64,000 bases of DNA. It comes from Thalassia testudinum. Its lineage: Eukaryota; Streptophyta; Magnoliopsida; Alismatales; Hydrocharitaceae. Under the pieces are notes generated by a model. It saw nothing but the letters and a program-made list of their open reading frames with translations, searched no databases and was not told the origin of the DNA. Where the stretch lies: positions 4,862,501 to 4,926,500 of the forward strand of contig JAZHRO010000012.1 of NCBI GenBank assembly GCA_037157565.1. The letters are read 5' to 3'. The position numbers and the translations under genes are program-made. Below, one piece after another: positions 10,773 through 22,004 of the stretch. The first letter of the stretch is position 1, and the number at the start of each line of letters is the position of its first letter.

Positions 10773-12632
10773 TAATGTATACACATCTATTTAAGTTAAA
10801 ATTCTTACTTATGCATGTTCCTAACCTTATGGATGCATTTCATATTATAAATATTGCATGACATTCATTATTTTGCATTTAGAATAGTTTGTGTAAATTA
10901 TAGGTTAATTCGCATCCTTTTATGGATAGAAGAGAAGGAGATTTATTTCAATGCCTCGAATTGATGATCCGACCGTACGGATCTGATCAAGACAATGATC
11001 GGAGTCCAACACTTCCGTAATCGTCTTGATCGGAGTCCTATAGCACCTTATGCAAACTGAGGAAGATCAACGGTCAAGGGGTTATGTGATGCAATTTGGA
11101 GCTTCAAACAACAAATCCAACTGCACGGATGTATTCGGATCGATGATCGCAGACCAACGGCATGAAAATCAATCCAATCCAACATCCTTGGCGTCATCTA
11201 TGAGCAAAAGAAGATGGATGGTCCAAATGGCTCCATGTGGTGGCATCTAGACCACCCAAGACCACCCACTACCACTACCTACCCTCAACTCTCATAGCTG
11301 GCCTTAATCTCAGTCATTGGATCTTCATCCAATGGCTGAGAGTGTGGGGATCTTAAATCAAAAACGTGACACACTTGGGCTTGTAGTGCATTGGTGAAGT
11401 GCTTTACGTTGAGTAAATGGCGCGGGATTGAGTCCTGCTGAGGCACCCTCTACGCAGCATTTGAAATTCGGATGCTGGATCTCCATCAAGCAGCCCTAAG
11501 GCTTCCAAGCGACGCAATCTCGTGCGTTGGATGAGGAGTCCCATATGTGCGCGACCATGCAAAATCACATGCGCGATCGTATGTGGGCGTGATCTTAAGC
11601 TGTCCGGTGTGTTGTTAGCCGTCTGATTTCTATCCGAGGTGCGATCTAAGCGAGGGCCTCATGCGATCTAAGCCATTTGATGGAGATCCAGTGGTGCTCC
11701 TTGCTCAATCTTTTCTTCAACGCCAGCAGAGCGCGCAAACCGTGCGATTTGAGACACAGGCGCGATCAACTGCTTGTCTCAATCGCTTGATATAGATCTG
11801 ACGGCCTCCATGTTTGGAGAGCAACACCAGCAGACGCGTGCGCGTGCATGAGTGTGACTTGGACGTTTAGTGACATTTGTGGTAGAGCTTTAGCAATGAT
11901 TGTAAATGTCACTGTTGACCGTGACTTCATTTTGCATCCTCTCCTCCACTATAAAAGGACCAAAACCCTCTCATTCTTCTTCATCTCTTCCTTTCTCTCC
12001 CTCACCACCTTCAAGGCTCTAGAGAGAGCTTGTCCCAAGCCCAGGATGCTCCTCTAGAGTAGAAAAGAAATATTTTTTCCTACTTCTCACCCTCCTTCAT
12101 GGAGCATCCCATGGTCATCCTCTCACCACCTTCCGGAAGAAGATCCTCACCGCGATGCTGTCCTACCCCATCCTCCTTCCTCCGATGTCGTTCTTCTTCG
12201 TCCAACTCCTCACCACCGTCATGCAGGCACCATCAGAGTGAGTCATCCTCCAAGTGACCGTCAAGGGGGATTCAATCAACCCATTCTATCTTTTATGGCT
12301 TTTTAGTGTAATTTCAATTAGTTGTAATAGACATGGCTCAATTTTATGAAATATCTCTCTCTCTCTAATTAGTTGTAGAGTAGATTAGTTAGATAAATAT
12401 TTCATCGATCTGATATCTTGTTGTATAATACCAAAAAAAATTATAAAAGATAAACACACTAAAAACAAATAAAATTGAAGCGCGAGTTTTCAAACTAAAC
12501 GTTCACCTTCCTGTGTTTAATCTAGGACTCACTTTGAGTTTCAGTCATAAATTTATTTGATAGCGATATTTTGCAACTACCATGATGGGTTCTCCAAAAC
12601 TCAAATCTTTCTTGCAAAAAATACGCTCATCA
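10773..12632 (+). repeat. gypsy-A 5' LTR
   Basis: It ends aatacgctcatca three bases before the primer site. The start has decayed from TGATG to TAATG. It holds a TATA box TATAAAAG (11950-11957), a (CT)n tract near 12354, a hairpin pair ccattggat/atccaatgg near 11317, and a tRNA-like cassette (11384-11440). The U3 block gaccgtacggatctgatc (from 10970) recurs in most gypsy LTRs of the window. Confidence 0.9.
11384..11440 (+). repeat. tRNA-like cassette in gypsy-A 5' LTR
   Basis: A D-arm-like tgcattggtgaagtgc and a T-arm-like gcgggattgagtcctgc with an imperfect B box. It matches 17593-17648 in the sister LTR, where it is better preserved. Confidence 0.55.
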
Positions 12633-12635
12633 CTT

Positions 12636-12653
12636 TGGCGCCGTTGCCGAGGG
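12636..12653 (+). other. gypsy-A primer binding site (tRNA-Asp)
   Basis: TGGCGCCGTTGCCGAGGG matches the complement of the plant tRNA-Asp 3' end (TGGCGCCGTTGCCGGGG, from memory) except for one G to A change. All CpGs are intact. Confidence 0.9.
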
Positions 12654-13887
12654 AGCAATGTTCTTTAGTTTTTTCTTGCATTTTTTGCATTACCTAAATT
12701 TTATCGCACTTTTTCTCTGATCTTACTGTGATTGCAGGTACTCTTCCGAGGCGGGATAAAGCGGTTAGATTGGAGAAAAGTGTGGATGAAGGTTCTGTAA
12801 GTATATCCCCACCACCCCCACCCTAGATTTCATTCACTACACTAATAAATCAAACCCAAACTGACTTAGGTGCTTGCATAAACCCTAGGTTAGTCCTGGT
12901 TCTTTGATTGTCACTTCACCTTACCTCACCCATCCACATAAATTAAAAATACAAAAAAAAATTACTCTTCTCTTCTTGTGGGATTAAGTTAAGAGTGACA
13001 CAACTTAAACGCCCACAAATTCTCATCTTAAGGCACACAGTCACTTTGATTCTACCACTTAACCCGAGATCTAACCTGTGGACCCGGTACACTTAACTCA
13101 ATACATAAATAAGTGAGTAGAAATTTGATTAGGTTAAACATTTTTGTGTGCCTTAATCTAATGGTGCAACAGGCCAATTGCTTGAACTGTTTGGGTCACA
13201 CCACTCAATTTAAAACTAATCCATCAACTAGCTTGCCACTTAGAGTTTAATTTTTAGGAACCAATCAGGAACTCTACATTCCTTTTGAGTTTTAAAGGAA
13301 TATATCATCACCGGTGCTTGCAAAAACTTGGAGTGTTCTACTGAACCTGATTGAATGAACCTACAAATTAAATCCTAAATCTACTAAACAAGGTTAAACC
13401 CTAAAACTCACATCAACAAAACCTTGTTTGAAAATCATTGGTTGTGCACGCACACACATATTAACTGATTTTTAAGAGCACAACCAATCTAAAGGGCCTA
13501 TCACATTCACAATCATCCCAAGCCTAATTAAAATTGAGTAGACATTGGCCTTAAGGATCGACTCACTCTTTGGGACTCCAACTGAGATTTTTTTCGATTA
13601 ATCAGCTTCTACCGATTCATCTAATGTCTAGCTAGGGGAGTAGAGTCAAATAACTATGGTTAGGGGGTATCAAAGGAACTAGAGGCGCAAGCCAAAGGAA
13701 GAACCTTCTCCCCAATCCCTCTCTCTAATTGGTTGGATTGACCGAATAAAAGTAGACCAAATCATTTCCTTCATCTCAAAATGGGTTCTAAAAGTCTGTA
13801 GGTCATTAGGCTACCTACGTAAGGATAGGTTTGGTTGATTGTACTGCAGGGCACCTTTCTCTATTCTATTTTCACTCCTATTTCACT
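12654..13887 (+). other. gypsy-A leader, no ORF
   Basis: Untranslated leader between primer site and the decayed ORF. Many stops in all frames; no recognisable feature apart from A-rich runs near 12945. Confidence 0.7.
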
Positions 13888-15428
13888 ATGTCTTCCTCCA
13901 TACCACACTCACATTTCCAATCCTACCCTCCTACCACCACTTATCCCTAAGATGATTACTATCCCTACCTGACTTATGACTACTCATCCACTAGTCAAGA
14001 TAACTTTGATTGGGGATATGATTCCAGACCTCAATGTCCAGGACCTAACCCTGGACATCATGATTATGATTATTATCTTCCCAGAGCTTCACTGATTATA
14101 GATCACTGCCCTCTTATGAACAAATCAAGTCGATCTAAAATCAGGAAGGATATGATGATTATAACACCTACCCTCCCCAAGATTATACTGAATATAGGTC
14201 ATCACCCTTCTTTGAACAACCCAAAATGACCTACTATCAGGGAGGACCCTAAGAACCTCAATTTCTTGACTCCCCTAGTTTTAACCCAAACCCACCCAAC
14301 CCTAAACCAAATCATTTGGTTTAGGTGAACCAGGTCCAAGATAGGGTATTGGCCAATTTAAGGAATACCATACGATCTTTAGAAACCCAGCCAACACCCC
14401 GCAATGAAGAGTTGGAGCCCCTGATTCAAATGATTGACGATCTAAATAGTTCGTTATTGGATTAGCTCCAATAGATTGAGGATAAGGGCCCGAGTGAGTT
14501 TTTACTTGGGAAATTATCAAGATTGAGGATGAAATTTGTACTTGCCCTAGTCCAAATCTTGGGATGATTCTCAAGATGAACCCCTTTCATGAGAGCCAAT
14601 GTTAGAAACCGCTCAGGCACCTGTCGGGGGGACACATTTTATAAAATCGAGGTTGACCAGGTCAGTCTAGAGCAACCCATTGAGGATGAACAGATTTTCT
14701 TACACAAGATCCCCGAGACAAGGAGAGAAGAAAAGTATGTCTCCATGGACAAGGAAATGATAGATGATTTTGAGACATATATAAATGAGGATCAAGAATT
14801 CTTTGATTCTAAGGGTGATGAATCTCTTAGAGAAGTCTCACTTGAACGTAAGGAAAATGATTTTAGTGAGACAAACGGGCTTGAGGAGCATGATGAACCA
14901 TTTGATAGCCTAATAATTAAGGATTATGATCTAATTAGGGCTGACATGGCAAATTCAAATCCTATTATGATAGATGATCCAATTGGTAGCCCTAATCTTC
15001 AACCACACCCCTAAGAGCTAAATAATACTTTTGATATCATTGTACCCAAGTCAATCCTGATTCAGTCACGATTATTAGACTTGGATAATTTAGATGGGGT
15101 GTACAACGATCTGGAGGTCCCAGAAATCCTAATTTTTTAGGGTAGAAATTTGGAAATGAAAATCTGGGAGACTACTTCTTAGGGCAATACAATTTTGGAC
15201 TTAAGGGTTCCTGTTGACTTGAAACCACCAACCTTCTATCAGGACCGTTATAATATCTTTGACATGCAACCCAAGTACAAAATAATTGACTATCTTTCTG
15301 AGCTGAACTCTACGTCGACACCCGAATCTAGTGAATCAAATCTACCTATTGTCTGCCATTTTAAACTTAGGTTGCATACCACAAAACTGCAGGCTCAGCC
15401 CTACAAGCTCAACAATCTTCGGTTCTAG
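13888..15428 (+). pseudogene. gypsy-A decayed ORF, Tyr/Pro-rich then acidic
   Basis: The ATG at 13888 begins MSSSIPHSHFQSYPPTTTYP, then a stop, followed by Tyr/Asp/Pro-rich sequence (DDYYPYLTYDYSS; DYDYYLP). A frameshift near 14090 leads to YNTYPPQDYTEY, PNPPNPKPN, and a helix-like stretch with VLANLRNTIRSLETQ and LEPLIQMIDDLNSSLLD. An open acidic block at 14589-15014 (141 codons) has many Glu/Asp, and another open block is at 15195-15428. I see no zinc knuckle, protease or RT. It occupies the gag position, so it may be a gag-like or chimeric protein of a non-autonomous family; I do not recognise it. Confidence 0.5.
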
Positions 15429-15717
15429 GTGATTTTCATCCAAAACCTTAGAACTAGCCGACCCTGGGGCTTGGTCTACATCACAATTTTGTCTACATCT
15501 GTGGACATCTTTTGCTAATGGGTTTAAGGATCAATCTTTTAATTATGATCCTGACCCGCACCGATGAATTCTTAACATCTTCTGTGTTTGTATATTATGC
15601 CTACTTGAAGGCAATAAACTTATCACGTGTATATACTCCTTTTTCTCTATGGAGCCTACTGGATTTTTACAAAATTCAGGTGATACTCTACTTACTTTGC
15701 CCTTTTCATGTCTTTAT

Positions 15718-15765
15718 ATTTACAATGAGGACATTACATCATTTAGGCATGGGGGGTCGATACTT
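15718..15765 (+). other. post-pol conserved block (tacaatgaggacattac... ggcatggggggtc)
   Basis: The block caatgaggacatt, then ttaggcatggggggt, closely resembles 61064-61100, just after the integrase gene of gypsy-X (caatgaggacattg, then ctaggcatgggcgggt). Its presence in gypsy-A shows that it kept the sequence following pol although pol itself is gone. Confidence 0.7.
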
Positions 15766-16966
15766 AATCCTAAAAATATTTTCTTAGCTCTGTAGAATTT
15801 CTTTTATTTATAAAAAAAAATAGAATTAGGGGAAGAAAACTTAGGCATTAGTTAATTTTAGGAAATGATACTTTAGGACCTGAACACGTAAACTCTTTAG
15901 GTCTTCGGACTTAATCAGTCCAAGTGTCCACTAAAATGTGGACCTATTTCTTGAGTCGTCGCCAAGTTAATGTTATTTTACTTTGGTTAATAAATTTGGG
16001 TGATAAGTACACGACTTATCAACCCACCCTCTGATTTGAGGGGACTCTAAGTTTAAAGCATCTACACACTATTTTCCCTGACTCACTTTTCAATGATTTT
16101 TATGGAAATTAGGTAGCTAATGAACTTTCTAGGGTAGTATGGTTGACAAGTTACCATGGGTAACAGCCTATTGGCCGGTTGTTCAGAGCCCAACTACACA
16201 GCCATACTCTTTCTACTGTCTTTAGGTAAATCTTAGATCAGGGAAGTCACCTACTCAAAAAAAGAAAAAATATATATATACTAAAAAAAAGGAAAAAATA
16301 GAAAATGGAGAAAAATAAATAAAGCTACACTTCATCGCACGAGTATGGCTAGTAAGTTGTCATGGGTAAGAGCTCATTGGCCGTTTGTCCAGAGCCCAGC
16401 TCACAAAAAAATGAACAAATAATTCCCAAACACTTAGGAAAGAAACGGGCAAGTAGAATAAACTGGGGAGATATACACTAGGTTCGTCCTTGTGCTGACC
16501 CCACCAAAAATTAAAACAAGTAGGGAGAAAGCTACCGATCGGAAAGATAAACCTTTAGGCAGAACCTTTTAAGTCACCTAGGGTCGTAGAAACCTTAAGT
16601 CCATTTTAACATCCGCCCTAGTGAGTCTATCACTTTTCACAAGATGCTTAAAACTTGAAGTTTTGTTCGAGTCTTGGATGGGTTGGGTAGCCATAGAAAG
16701 CTGTCTTAAAACTCTAAACTCAAAAATCCAAAATAATTAAAAAAGAAGAAAAAATAGAAAAAGTATGTATCTTCCCTTTTCAAAATAAAGCTAGGACTTG
16801 GGCGGTTTGCATTTTGGTAGGCACCCAGGCACTATTGAGTCTTCATAGTTTAGGATCTTAGTTGAAATTTTCTATTGTTAATAAACAACTTAGGCCTAAG
16901 TAATTGAATCTTAATTCTGTTCTTATACATAGCATTTAGTTTGATGTTGCTAGGGACTAGCAAAAG
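15766..16966 (+). other. gypsy-A 3' interior, no ORF
   Basis: About 1.2 kb between the post-pol block and the polypurine-like tract, where Athila-like elements may carry an envelope-like gene; here no frame is open. It contains an A/T-rich stretch (16257-16320) and the 70-base direct repeat listed separately. Confidence 0.65.
16136..16401 (+). repeat. direct repeat in gypsy-A 3' interior
   Basis: Two copies of about 65-70 bases (16136-16203 and 16340-16401), each with agttaccatgggtaa or agttgtcatgggtaa, then cattggccg and cagagccca. About 200 bases apart. Confidence 0.8.
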
Positions 16967-16982
16967 ATAGGCATTGGGGTAT
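16967..16982 (+). other. gypsy-A polypurine-like tract
   Basis: agataggcattgggg directly upstream of the 3' LTR start at 16983; a purine-rich plus-strand primer, interrupted by a few pyrimidines. Confidence 0.6.
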
Positions 16983-18832
16983 GATTTATACACATCCATT
17001 TAGGTTAAAATGCCTATTTATAAATGTTATAAACCTTATATATGCACTTCATATTATAAATATTGCATGACATACATCATTCTACGTTTAGAATAGTTTG
17101 TGTAAATTATAGGTTAATTCGCATCCTTTTGTGGCTAGGTGAGAATGAGATTTATTTGGGGACCTCAGATTGAAGATGCGACTGCACGAATCTAATCAAG
17201 ACGACGATCGGAGTCCAACGCCTTTGAAATCATCTTGATCGGAGTCCCATAGCACCTTATGCAGTTTGAGGAACATCAACGGCCAAGGGGCTAAGTGATG
17301 TAATTCAAAGCTTCAAACAACAAATCCAACCACACAGACATATTCAGATCGATGAACATAGCCCAACGACATGAAAATCAATCCAATTCGACATCTGTGG
17401 AGTCTTCTGCAAGCAAAAGAAGATGGACAGTCTAGATGGCGCCACATGGCCCCATTCAGATCACCCAAGACCACCCATCGCCACTGCCTACCCTCGCCTC
17501 TCATAGCTTGCCTTAATCTCAACCATTGGATCTTCATCCAACGGTTGAGAGTGCGGGGATCTTAAATCGAAAACGTGACACACTTGGGCTTGTAGCGCAT
17601 TGGTGAAGCGCTCTACATTGAGCAGATGGCGTGGGGTCGAGTCCCGCTGAGGCTCCCTCTCCATAGCAACTGAAATTCGACTGCTGGATCTCCATCAAGC
17701 TGCCATAAGGCTTCCACGCAGCGCAATCCCGTGCGCCGAATAAGGAGTCCTGTACGCGTACGATCATGCGAAATCACATGCGTGATCGTACGTAGGCGTG
17801 ATCTTAAGCCATCCAGTGCTTTGTCAGCCATCTAATTTCGATCCGAGATGCGATTTGAGCGCAGGCCTCGTGCAATCTGAGCCCTTTGATGGAGATCCAG
17901 CGGTGCTCCTCACTCGTGCTTCTCTTCAACGCCAGTAGGGCGTGCAAACCACGTGATTTGAGACACACGGGCGCGATCAATGACTTGTCTCAACCGCTTG
18001 ATCTAGGTTGACGGTCTCCATCTCTCAAGAGCAACACCAGCAAATGCACGTGCGCGCACGAGCATGAGCTGGACGTTTAGCAACATTTGCAGCGGAGCTT
18101 TAGTGACGATTGTAAATGTTGCTGCTGACCATGACTTCATTTTACCTCCTCTCCACTATAACAGGACCACTACCCCTCCCATGCTTCTTCATTTCTTCCT
18201 TTCTCTCCCTCACCACCTCCAAGGCTCTAGAGAGAGCTTGTCCAAAGCCCAGGATGCTCCTCCAGAGTAGAAAAGAAATATTTTTTCCCACTTCTCACCC
18301 CCCTTCGTGAAGCATCCCGTGCATGGCCGTCCTCTTACCACCTTCCGGAATAAGATCCTCGCCGTGATGCTGTCTTGCCCCATCCTCCTTCCTCTGACGT
18401 CGTTCTTCTTCATCCAGCTCCTCACCACCGTCATCCAAGTGACGTCAAAGCGAGTCATCCTCCAAGCAATCGTCGAAAGATATTCTTCTCAACCCATTCT
18501 ATTAGTGTAATTTCAATTAGTTGTAATAGACATGGCTCAATTTTATGAAATCTCTCTCTCTCTCTAATTAGTTGTAAAGTAGATTAATTAGATAAATATT
18601 TCATCCATCTGATATCTTGTCGTATAAAATACTAAAAAAATTACAAAAGATAAAAACATCAAAAACAAATAAAATCAAAGTGTGGGTTTTCAAACCAAAC
18701 GTTCGCCTCCCTGTATTTGACCCCAAACTCACTTTGAGTTTCGATTATGAATTTAGTTGATAGCAATATTTTGCAACTACGACGACATGTTCTCCAAAAC
18801 TCAAATCTTTCTCGCAAAAAATACGCTCATCA
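16983..18832 (+). repeat. gypsy-A 3' LTR
   Basis: It starts TGATTTATACAC and ends atacgctcatca, aligning with 10773-12632 throughout with many substitutions. The TATA box is altered (tataacag near 18158). A tRNA-like cassette is at 17593-17648. The TG...CA ends are better kept than in the 5' copy. Confidence 0.9.
17593..17648 (+). repeat. tRNA-like cassette in gypsy-A 3' LTR
   Basis: D-arm-like gcgcattggtgaagcgc has a four-base stem; T-arm-like gtggggtcgagtcccgc has a paired stem GTGGG/CCCGC around a seven-base loop. The B box is near consensus. It is not a complete tRNA gene because no matching acceptor stem is visible. Confidence 0.6.
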
Positions 18833-18998
18833 ACAACGATTGTCCCAACCGCCCACTCATTGAAAGGGAGGAGGCAATTAATGAGAGGACTTTTGTCGAT
18901 TGTTATTTCTAGAATGATCGACAATAATAATATTGTCGATGGTTCAATAAACCATCGACTATAGATTGTTGGCAACAGTGTAATTTCTTCTAGTGATA
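18833..18998 (-). mobile_element. CACTA-like relic, right end
   Basis: On the minus strand it starts CACTAGAAGAAATTACACTG, like the terminal repeat of CACTA transposons (CACTACAAGAAA). Inside it are repeated fold-back motifs (gtcgatggttcaat, accatcgac, gtcgacaat class). It continues the relic at 10630-10772, interrupted by gypsy-A. Confidence 0.6.
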
Positions 18999-20428
18999 TA
19001 AACAAAAAACAAAATCACATTACGTAAGAATCATATCTTTAATGAAGTAGAAGATTTGAAAAAGATATAGAAGAATTTATTACTACATACAGACGACAAC
19101 AAGTAACGACGAACAAATGAAATAATGAAAATTAAAAATGCTAAAATGAGATGGATGTGAGTTTTTATACTTAAAAATATCATAATTGAATACAATAATA
19201 TTGATTGATAAAGTTTCCTATATATCATAATGGTTTTGGAAACCACTAAATAAAAACATATGATGGTATCATCAAGCGAAAGTGTGATATGATAAATGAA
19301 ATTGAGTACTTTTTAACAAATTTGTGAGCACTGTATGTAGATAATAGATGAATATTATTTGGTTGGGATAAGATCTCCCTGATGAATGAGAGACACCCAC
19401 CTTGTCAAACGACTATATTTCAGTCACATGACTATAACGTGAACTTTGAATGGTCCAAGCACGTTCCTATACTTTAATATTGCAACACAACTGTACATCC
19501 CCGAATCAATTTCTCCGTCCGGACACCTCCGTTAATTTGCTTCCTCTCTCTTCACAATCTTCTCCTTCCTCCCACCAAACAGCCCATCTACGATCACCAG
19601 CGTCTACATGGGACAGCTTTTGCTTTCCACAAAAGAGAGACAAAAAAAAAACAAATACAGGGGACAACTTCTGCAATTACTCTCAAGATTAGGAATAGTT
19701 TTTTATAGTTTCATTTTCTCTTGATCATTTCCATCGTTACTAACTCAGTCTTTCTGTCAATCTCTAGAGCCAATTTTCAGGGGTTAGATATTTTCCATTA
19801 GTTCCACTCTTATTTCCAGATAAGCAGCCTTCAACAAAATAGCCTGTTAAATGTGGTATGATAAAGAGGCTTAGCAATAAGGTGAATGACAAAAGTGATT
19901 CAGGGAGCTGCCAATGTCATCGCTTGTGGCTCAAGTTTCTGCGCTGGTGTCTTGGCAAGGCGGTGCGGCATTCCGCCTAGATTTTGGTGAAATCAAGGGG
20001 GAGCTAATTAGGTACTCGTGGGCATATCTTGTGATGCAATCCAAGCAAGTCAAACGTTGGCACCATACAACAAAATTTCTTTATTTTCCTTTATCATTTT
20101 GGCCTCTTCATCGTTTGGGTCTTCCAACATATAAATTCTAGGGGACGTCTTCTTAGCAAAGATATCGTAACGGACGTGCACACAATTCTTTTGGTTAATG
20201 ATGCAATTTGATCGATATGTAATTCTTTGGGTAAGAATAGAACGTTGTAGATTGACATATTATAATATCTGCTACGTTCTCTTGTGTATAAATTATCATT
20301 TTTCTAGAAAGAATTTGCAATAGCAGATCTGCCATTTCAAAATGATCCTAGACTTTGACAAGCTTCACTTTGATAGCAAACCATCAACTCCATTACATTT
20401 GGATCTCAAAAGATCCTGACCTTCACCA
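18999..20428. other. AT-rich intergenic stretch, no gene seen
   Basis: Short random ORFs only. The frame at 19914-20141 (MSSLVAQVSALVSWQ...) is open for 75 codons but has no recognisable domain or splice context. Confidence 0.55.
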
Positions 20429-20564
20429 TTATAATGGTGCCCTATTCTCGGCCTCTCTCAAACAGTCCAGTGTTATGGAATTGAGATCACAATCAATATT
20501 ACACGGAGATTCCGAGCTAGACATCTCATGAGAGGAGCCAATATCCTCATCATATGTGTTTTCA
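20429..20564 (-). pseudogene. possible last exon of an unrecognised gene
   Basis: The minus strand has an acceptor-like CTGTTTAG, then an open Ser/Glu/Asp-rich frame (SENTYDEDIGSSHEMSSSES, then DCDLNSITLDCLREAENRAP) ending in TAA at 20431-20429. The amino-acid composition looks coding and the stop is followed by non-coding sequence. No upstream exons are found. It may be a gene tail or a captured fragment; function unknown. Confidence 0.35.
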
Positions 20565-20577
20565 CTAAACAGATGGC

Positions 20578-21127
20578 AAGGACCAATTAATTAGTCGAAA
20601 TCGCATGCAATGCACAACATAGAAAATTAAAACACAACCTGCATGTAGCACATATGCCAACTTTTAGCCTACTCCAACTCCACATACACTCACAAATAAC
20701 CTGCACAAACATAATCTCGATAAAGGTAGTTTAACCTAAAGAATAGATAACCCACAACCTTAAAACGTGCACATTGATGAAATATTACTTAGAAACTTAA
20801 ACCCACAAGTTTAATCCTTCATAAATGACAATTCGGAAAGTTTGAAAACATTTTTGTCTTGAATTTAAACCTACAATTTAAATGCTATAATTGATGAAAT
20901 GGGGTTGCATATTTAAACCTGGAAACTTGCATTTACACGACTGAAACTCACATAACCTGCACATACATAAGCAAATTTCAAACCTCTAAAATTTTCACCT
21001 GCATATTTATGTGATAATGCCACCATTTCAAATGTGCATGACTTGAGAATGCAGAAAACCAACAAAATTGAGAAGTCAACATTAACATCATCTCAAGAGG
21101 TCATTGAAAAGAGAAACACATTTGGAA
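20578..21127. other. AT-rich intergenic stretch, no gene seen
   Basis: No open frame of note and no repeat family recognised; several short related phrases (cttaaacccacaag, tttaaacctacaat, atttaaacctgg) suggest a decayed local repeat around 20800-20930. Confidence 0.45.
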
Positions 21128-21146
21128 CACTACAAAAAAATTATCC
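21128..21146 (+). mobile_element. CACTA-type terminal inverted repeat (one end only)
   Basis: CACTACAAAAAAATTATCC followed by atcatcggtgagac is a classic CACTA element start. The matching end (AATTTTTTTGTAGTG) is not found in the window, so the element is truncated or its far end is lost. Confidence 0.6.
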
Positions 21147-21539
21147 TATATCATCGGTGAGACTACATTGACATCAAAAGAATATCATTGTAGCTTATAA
21201 TATACGTTGCTGCTATTAACAGCTACACCAGCGACTTCTTTAGGGAAAAAAAGGAAAACAGTGTGGGTAAACGTGCCTTCTTCCTCATCCGGTCCAACCC
21301 TCGACCTCGACCTCGACTCTTTTCAATCGATTTCTCAAGTGTCGACCTTAACCTCAACTCAACACAGCACCCTGATGGCAGCTCATTTCACTCAATTGAG
21401 CTCCTCAAACGCAACCCCCGATTGAGCTCCTCAAGAGTAGCACCTCAACGTCGACACCATTTCGCTTGATTGTCGTCGCCCTCGATCGATCGCAACTCCT
21501 GAAACCTCTCGTTGACTTAGGTTAGTTGTCTCCCTCTCT

Positions 21540-21855
21540 TTTCTTGCACTCGATGTCTTCTTCCTTGTTGTCAGAGATCGTAAAATGCGGAGAGACATCT
21601 TTTAGGATTTCAGATAGATCTCTCATATTTTCTCTTCTAGTGTCTCTCAAATCTGCACTTAAATTGATCCCTCTCTCAATCTTTGTCTCTCTGTTCCATT
21701 GATTGAATTCTACTCGACCAGATCTCTCCCACTCAACTTGATCTCTCTCACTTGATTTCTCTTTATTGATCTCTCTTAATGCTCCCCTTATCAGTTCTAT
21801 GCTAGATTGGATCTCTCCCACTCTATTTCTCTCATTCGATCTCTTTCTCACTCTA
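21540..21855. repeat. pyrimidine-rich GATCTCTC repeat region
   Basis: The octamer gatctctc and close variants (gatctctccc, gatctctctc, gatctcttt) recur about ten times. The minus-strand 117-codon frame across it (Arg/Glu/Ser-rich) is a by-product of the repeat. No gene. Confidence 0.7.
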
Positions 21856-22004
21856 TATATATTGAGTTTTTTCACATAAAGGGATCTAGTTCTAGTGCAA
21901 AATAATAGATCGATGAAGGAGGAGGGAGGTCTATTCTCTTAGTTAGGTCTTTGATGAAATGCCTTTTAATTGTTTGAAGAAATGCTTCAAAGTGTTTTCT
22001 TATT

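Larger units (their letters stand above)
10773..18832 (+). mobile_element. gypsy-A: complete non-autonomous Athila-like element (LARD-type)
   Basis: Two LTRs (10773-12632 and 16983-18832), a tRNA-Asp primer site (12636) and a polypurine-like tract (16967-16982) bound a roughly 4.35 kb interior. The flanking pentamers are acgac (10768-10772) and acaac (18833-18837), a target repeat with one change. The interior has a decayed Tyr/Pro-rich and acidic ORF but no protease, RT, RNase H or integrase, so it must have moved using another element's proteins. Gypsy-X in this window has the same primer site type and a similar post-pol block. Confidence 0.88.

Noticed and set aside
16970..17000. Boundary of gypsy-A 3' LTR at the earlier purine block (15748)
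   Set aside because: The block at 15748 resembles a polypurine tract, but the sequence after it does not match the 5' LTR; the match starts at 16983.
21207..21469. Two overlapping plus-strand ORFs near the CACTA terminus
   Set aside because: Driven by the gacctcgacctcgac repeat; no domain and both frames are open only because of it.
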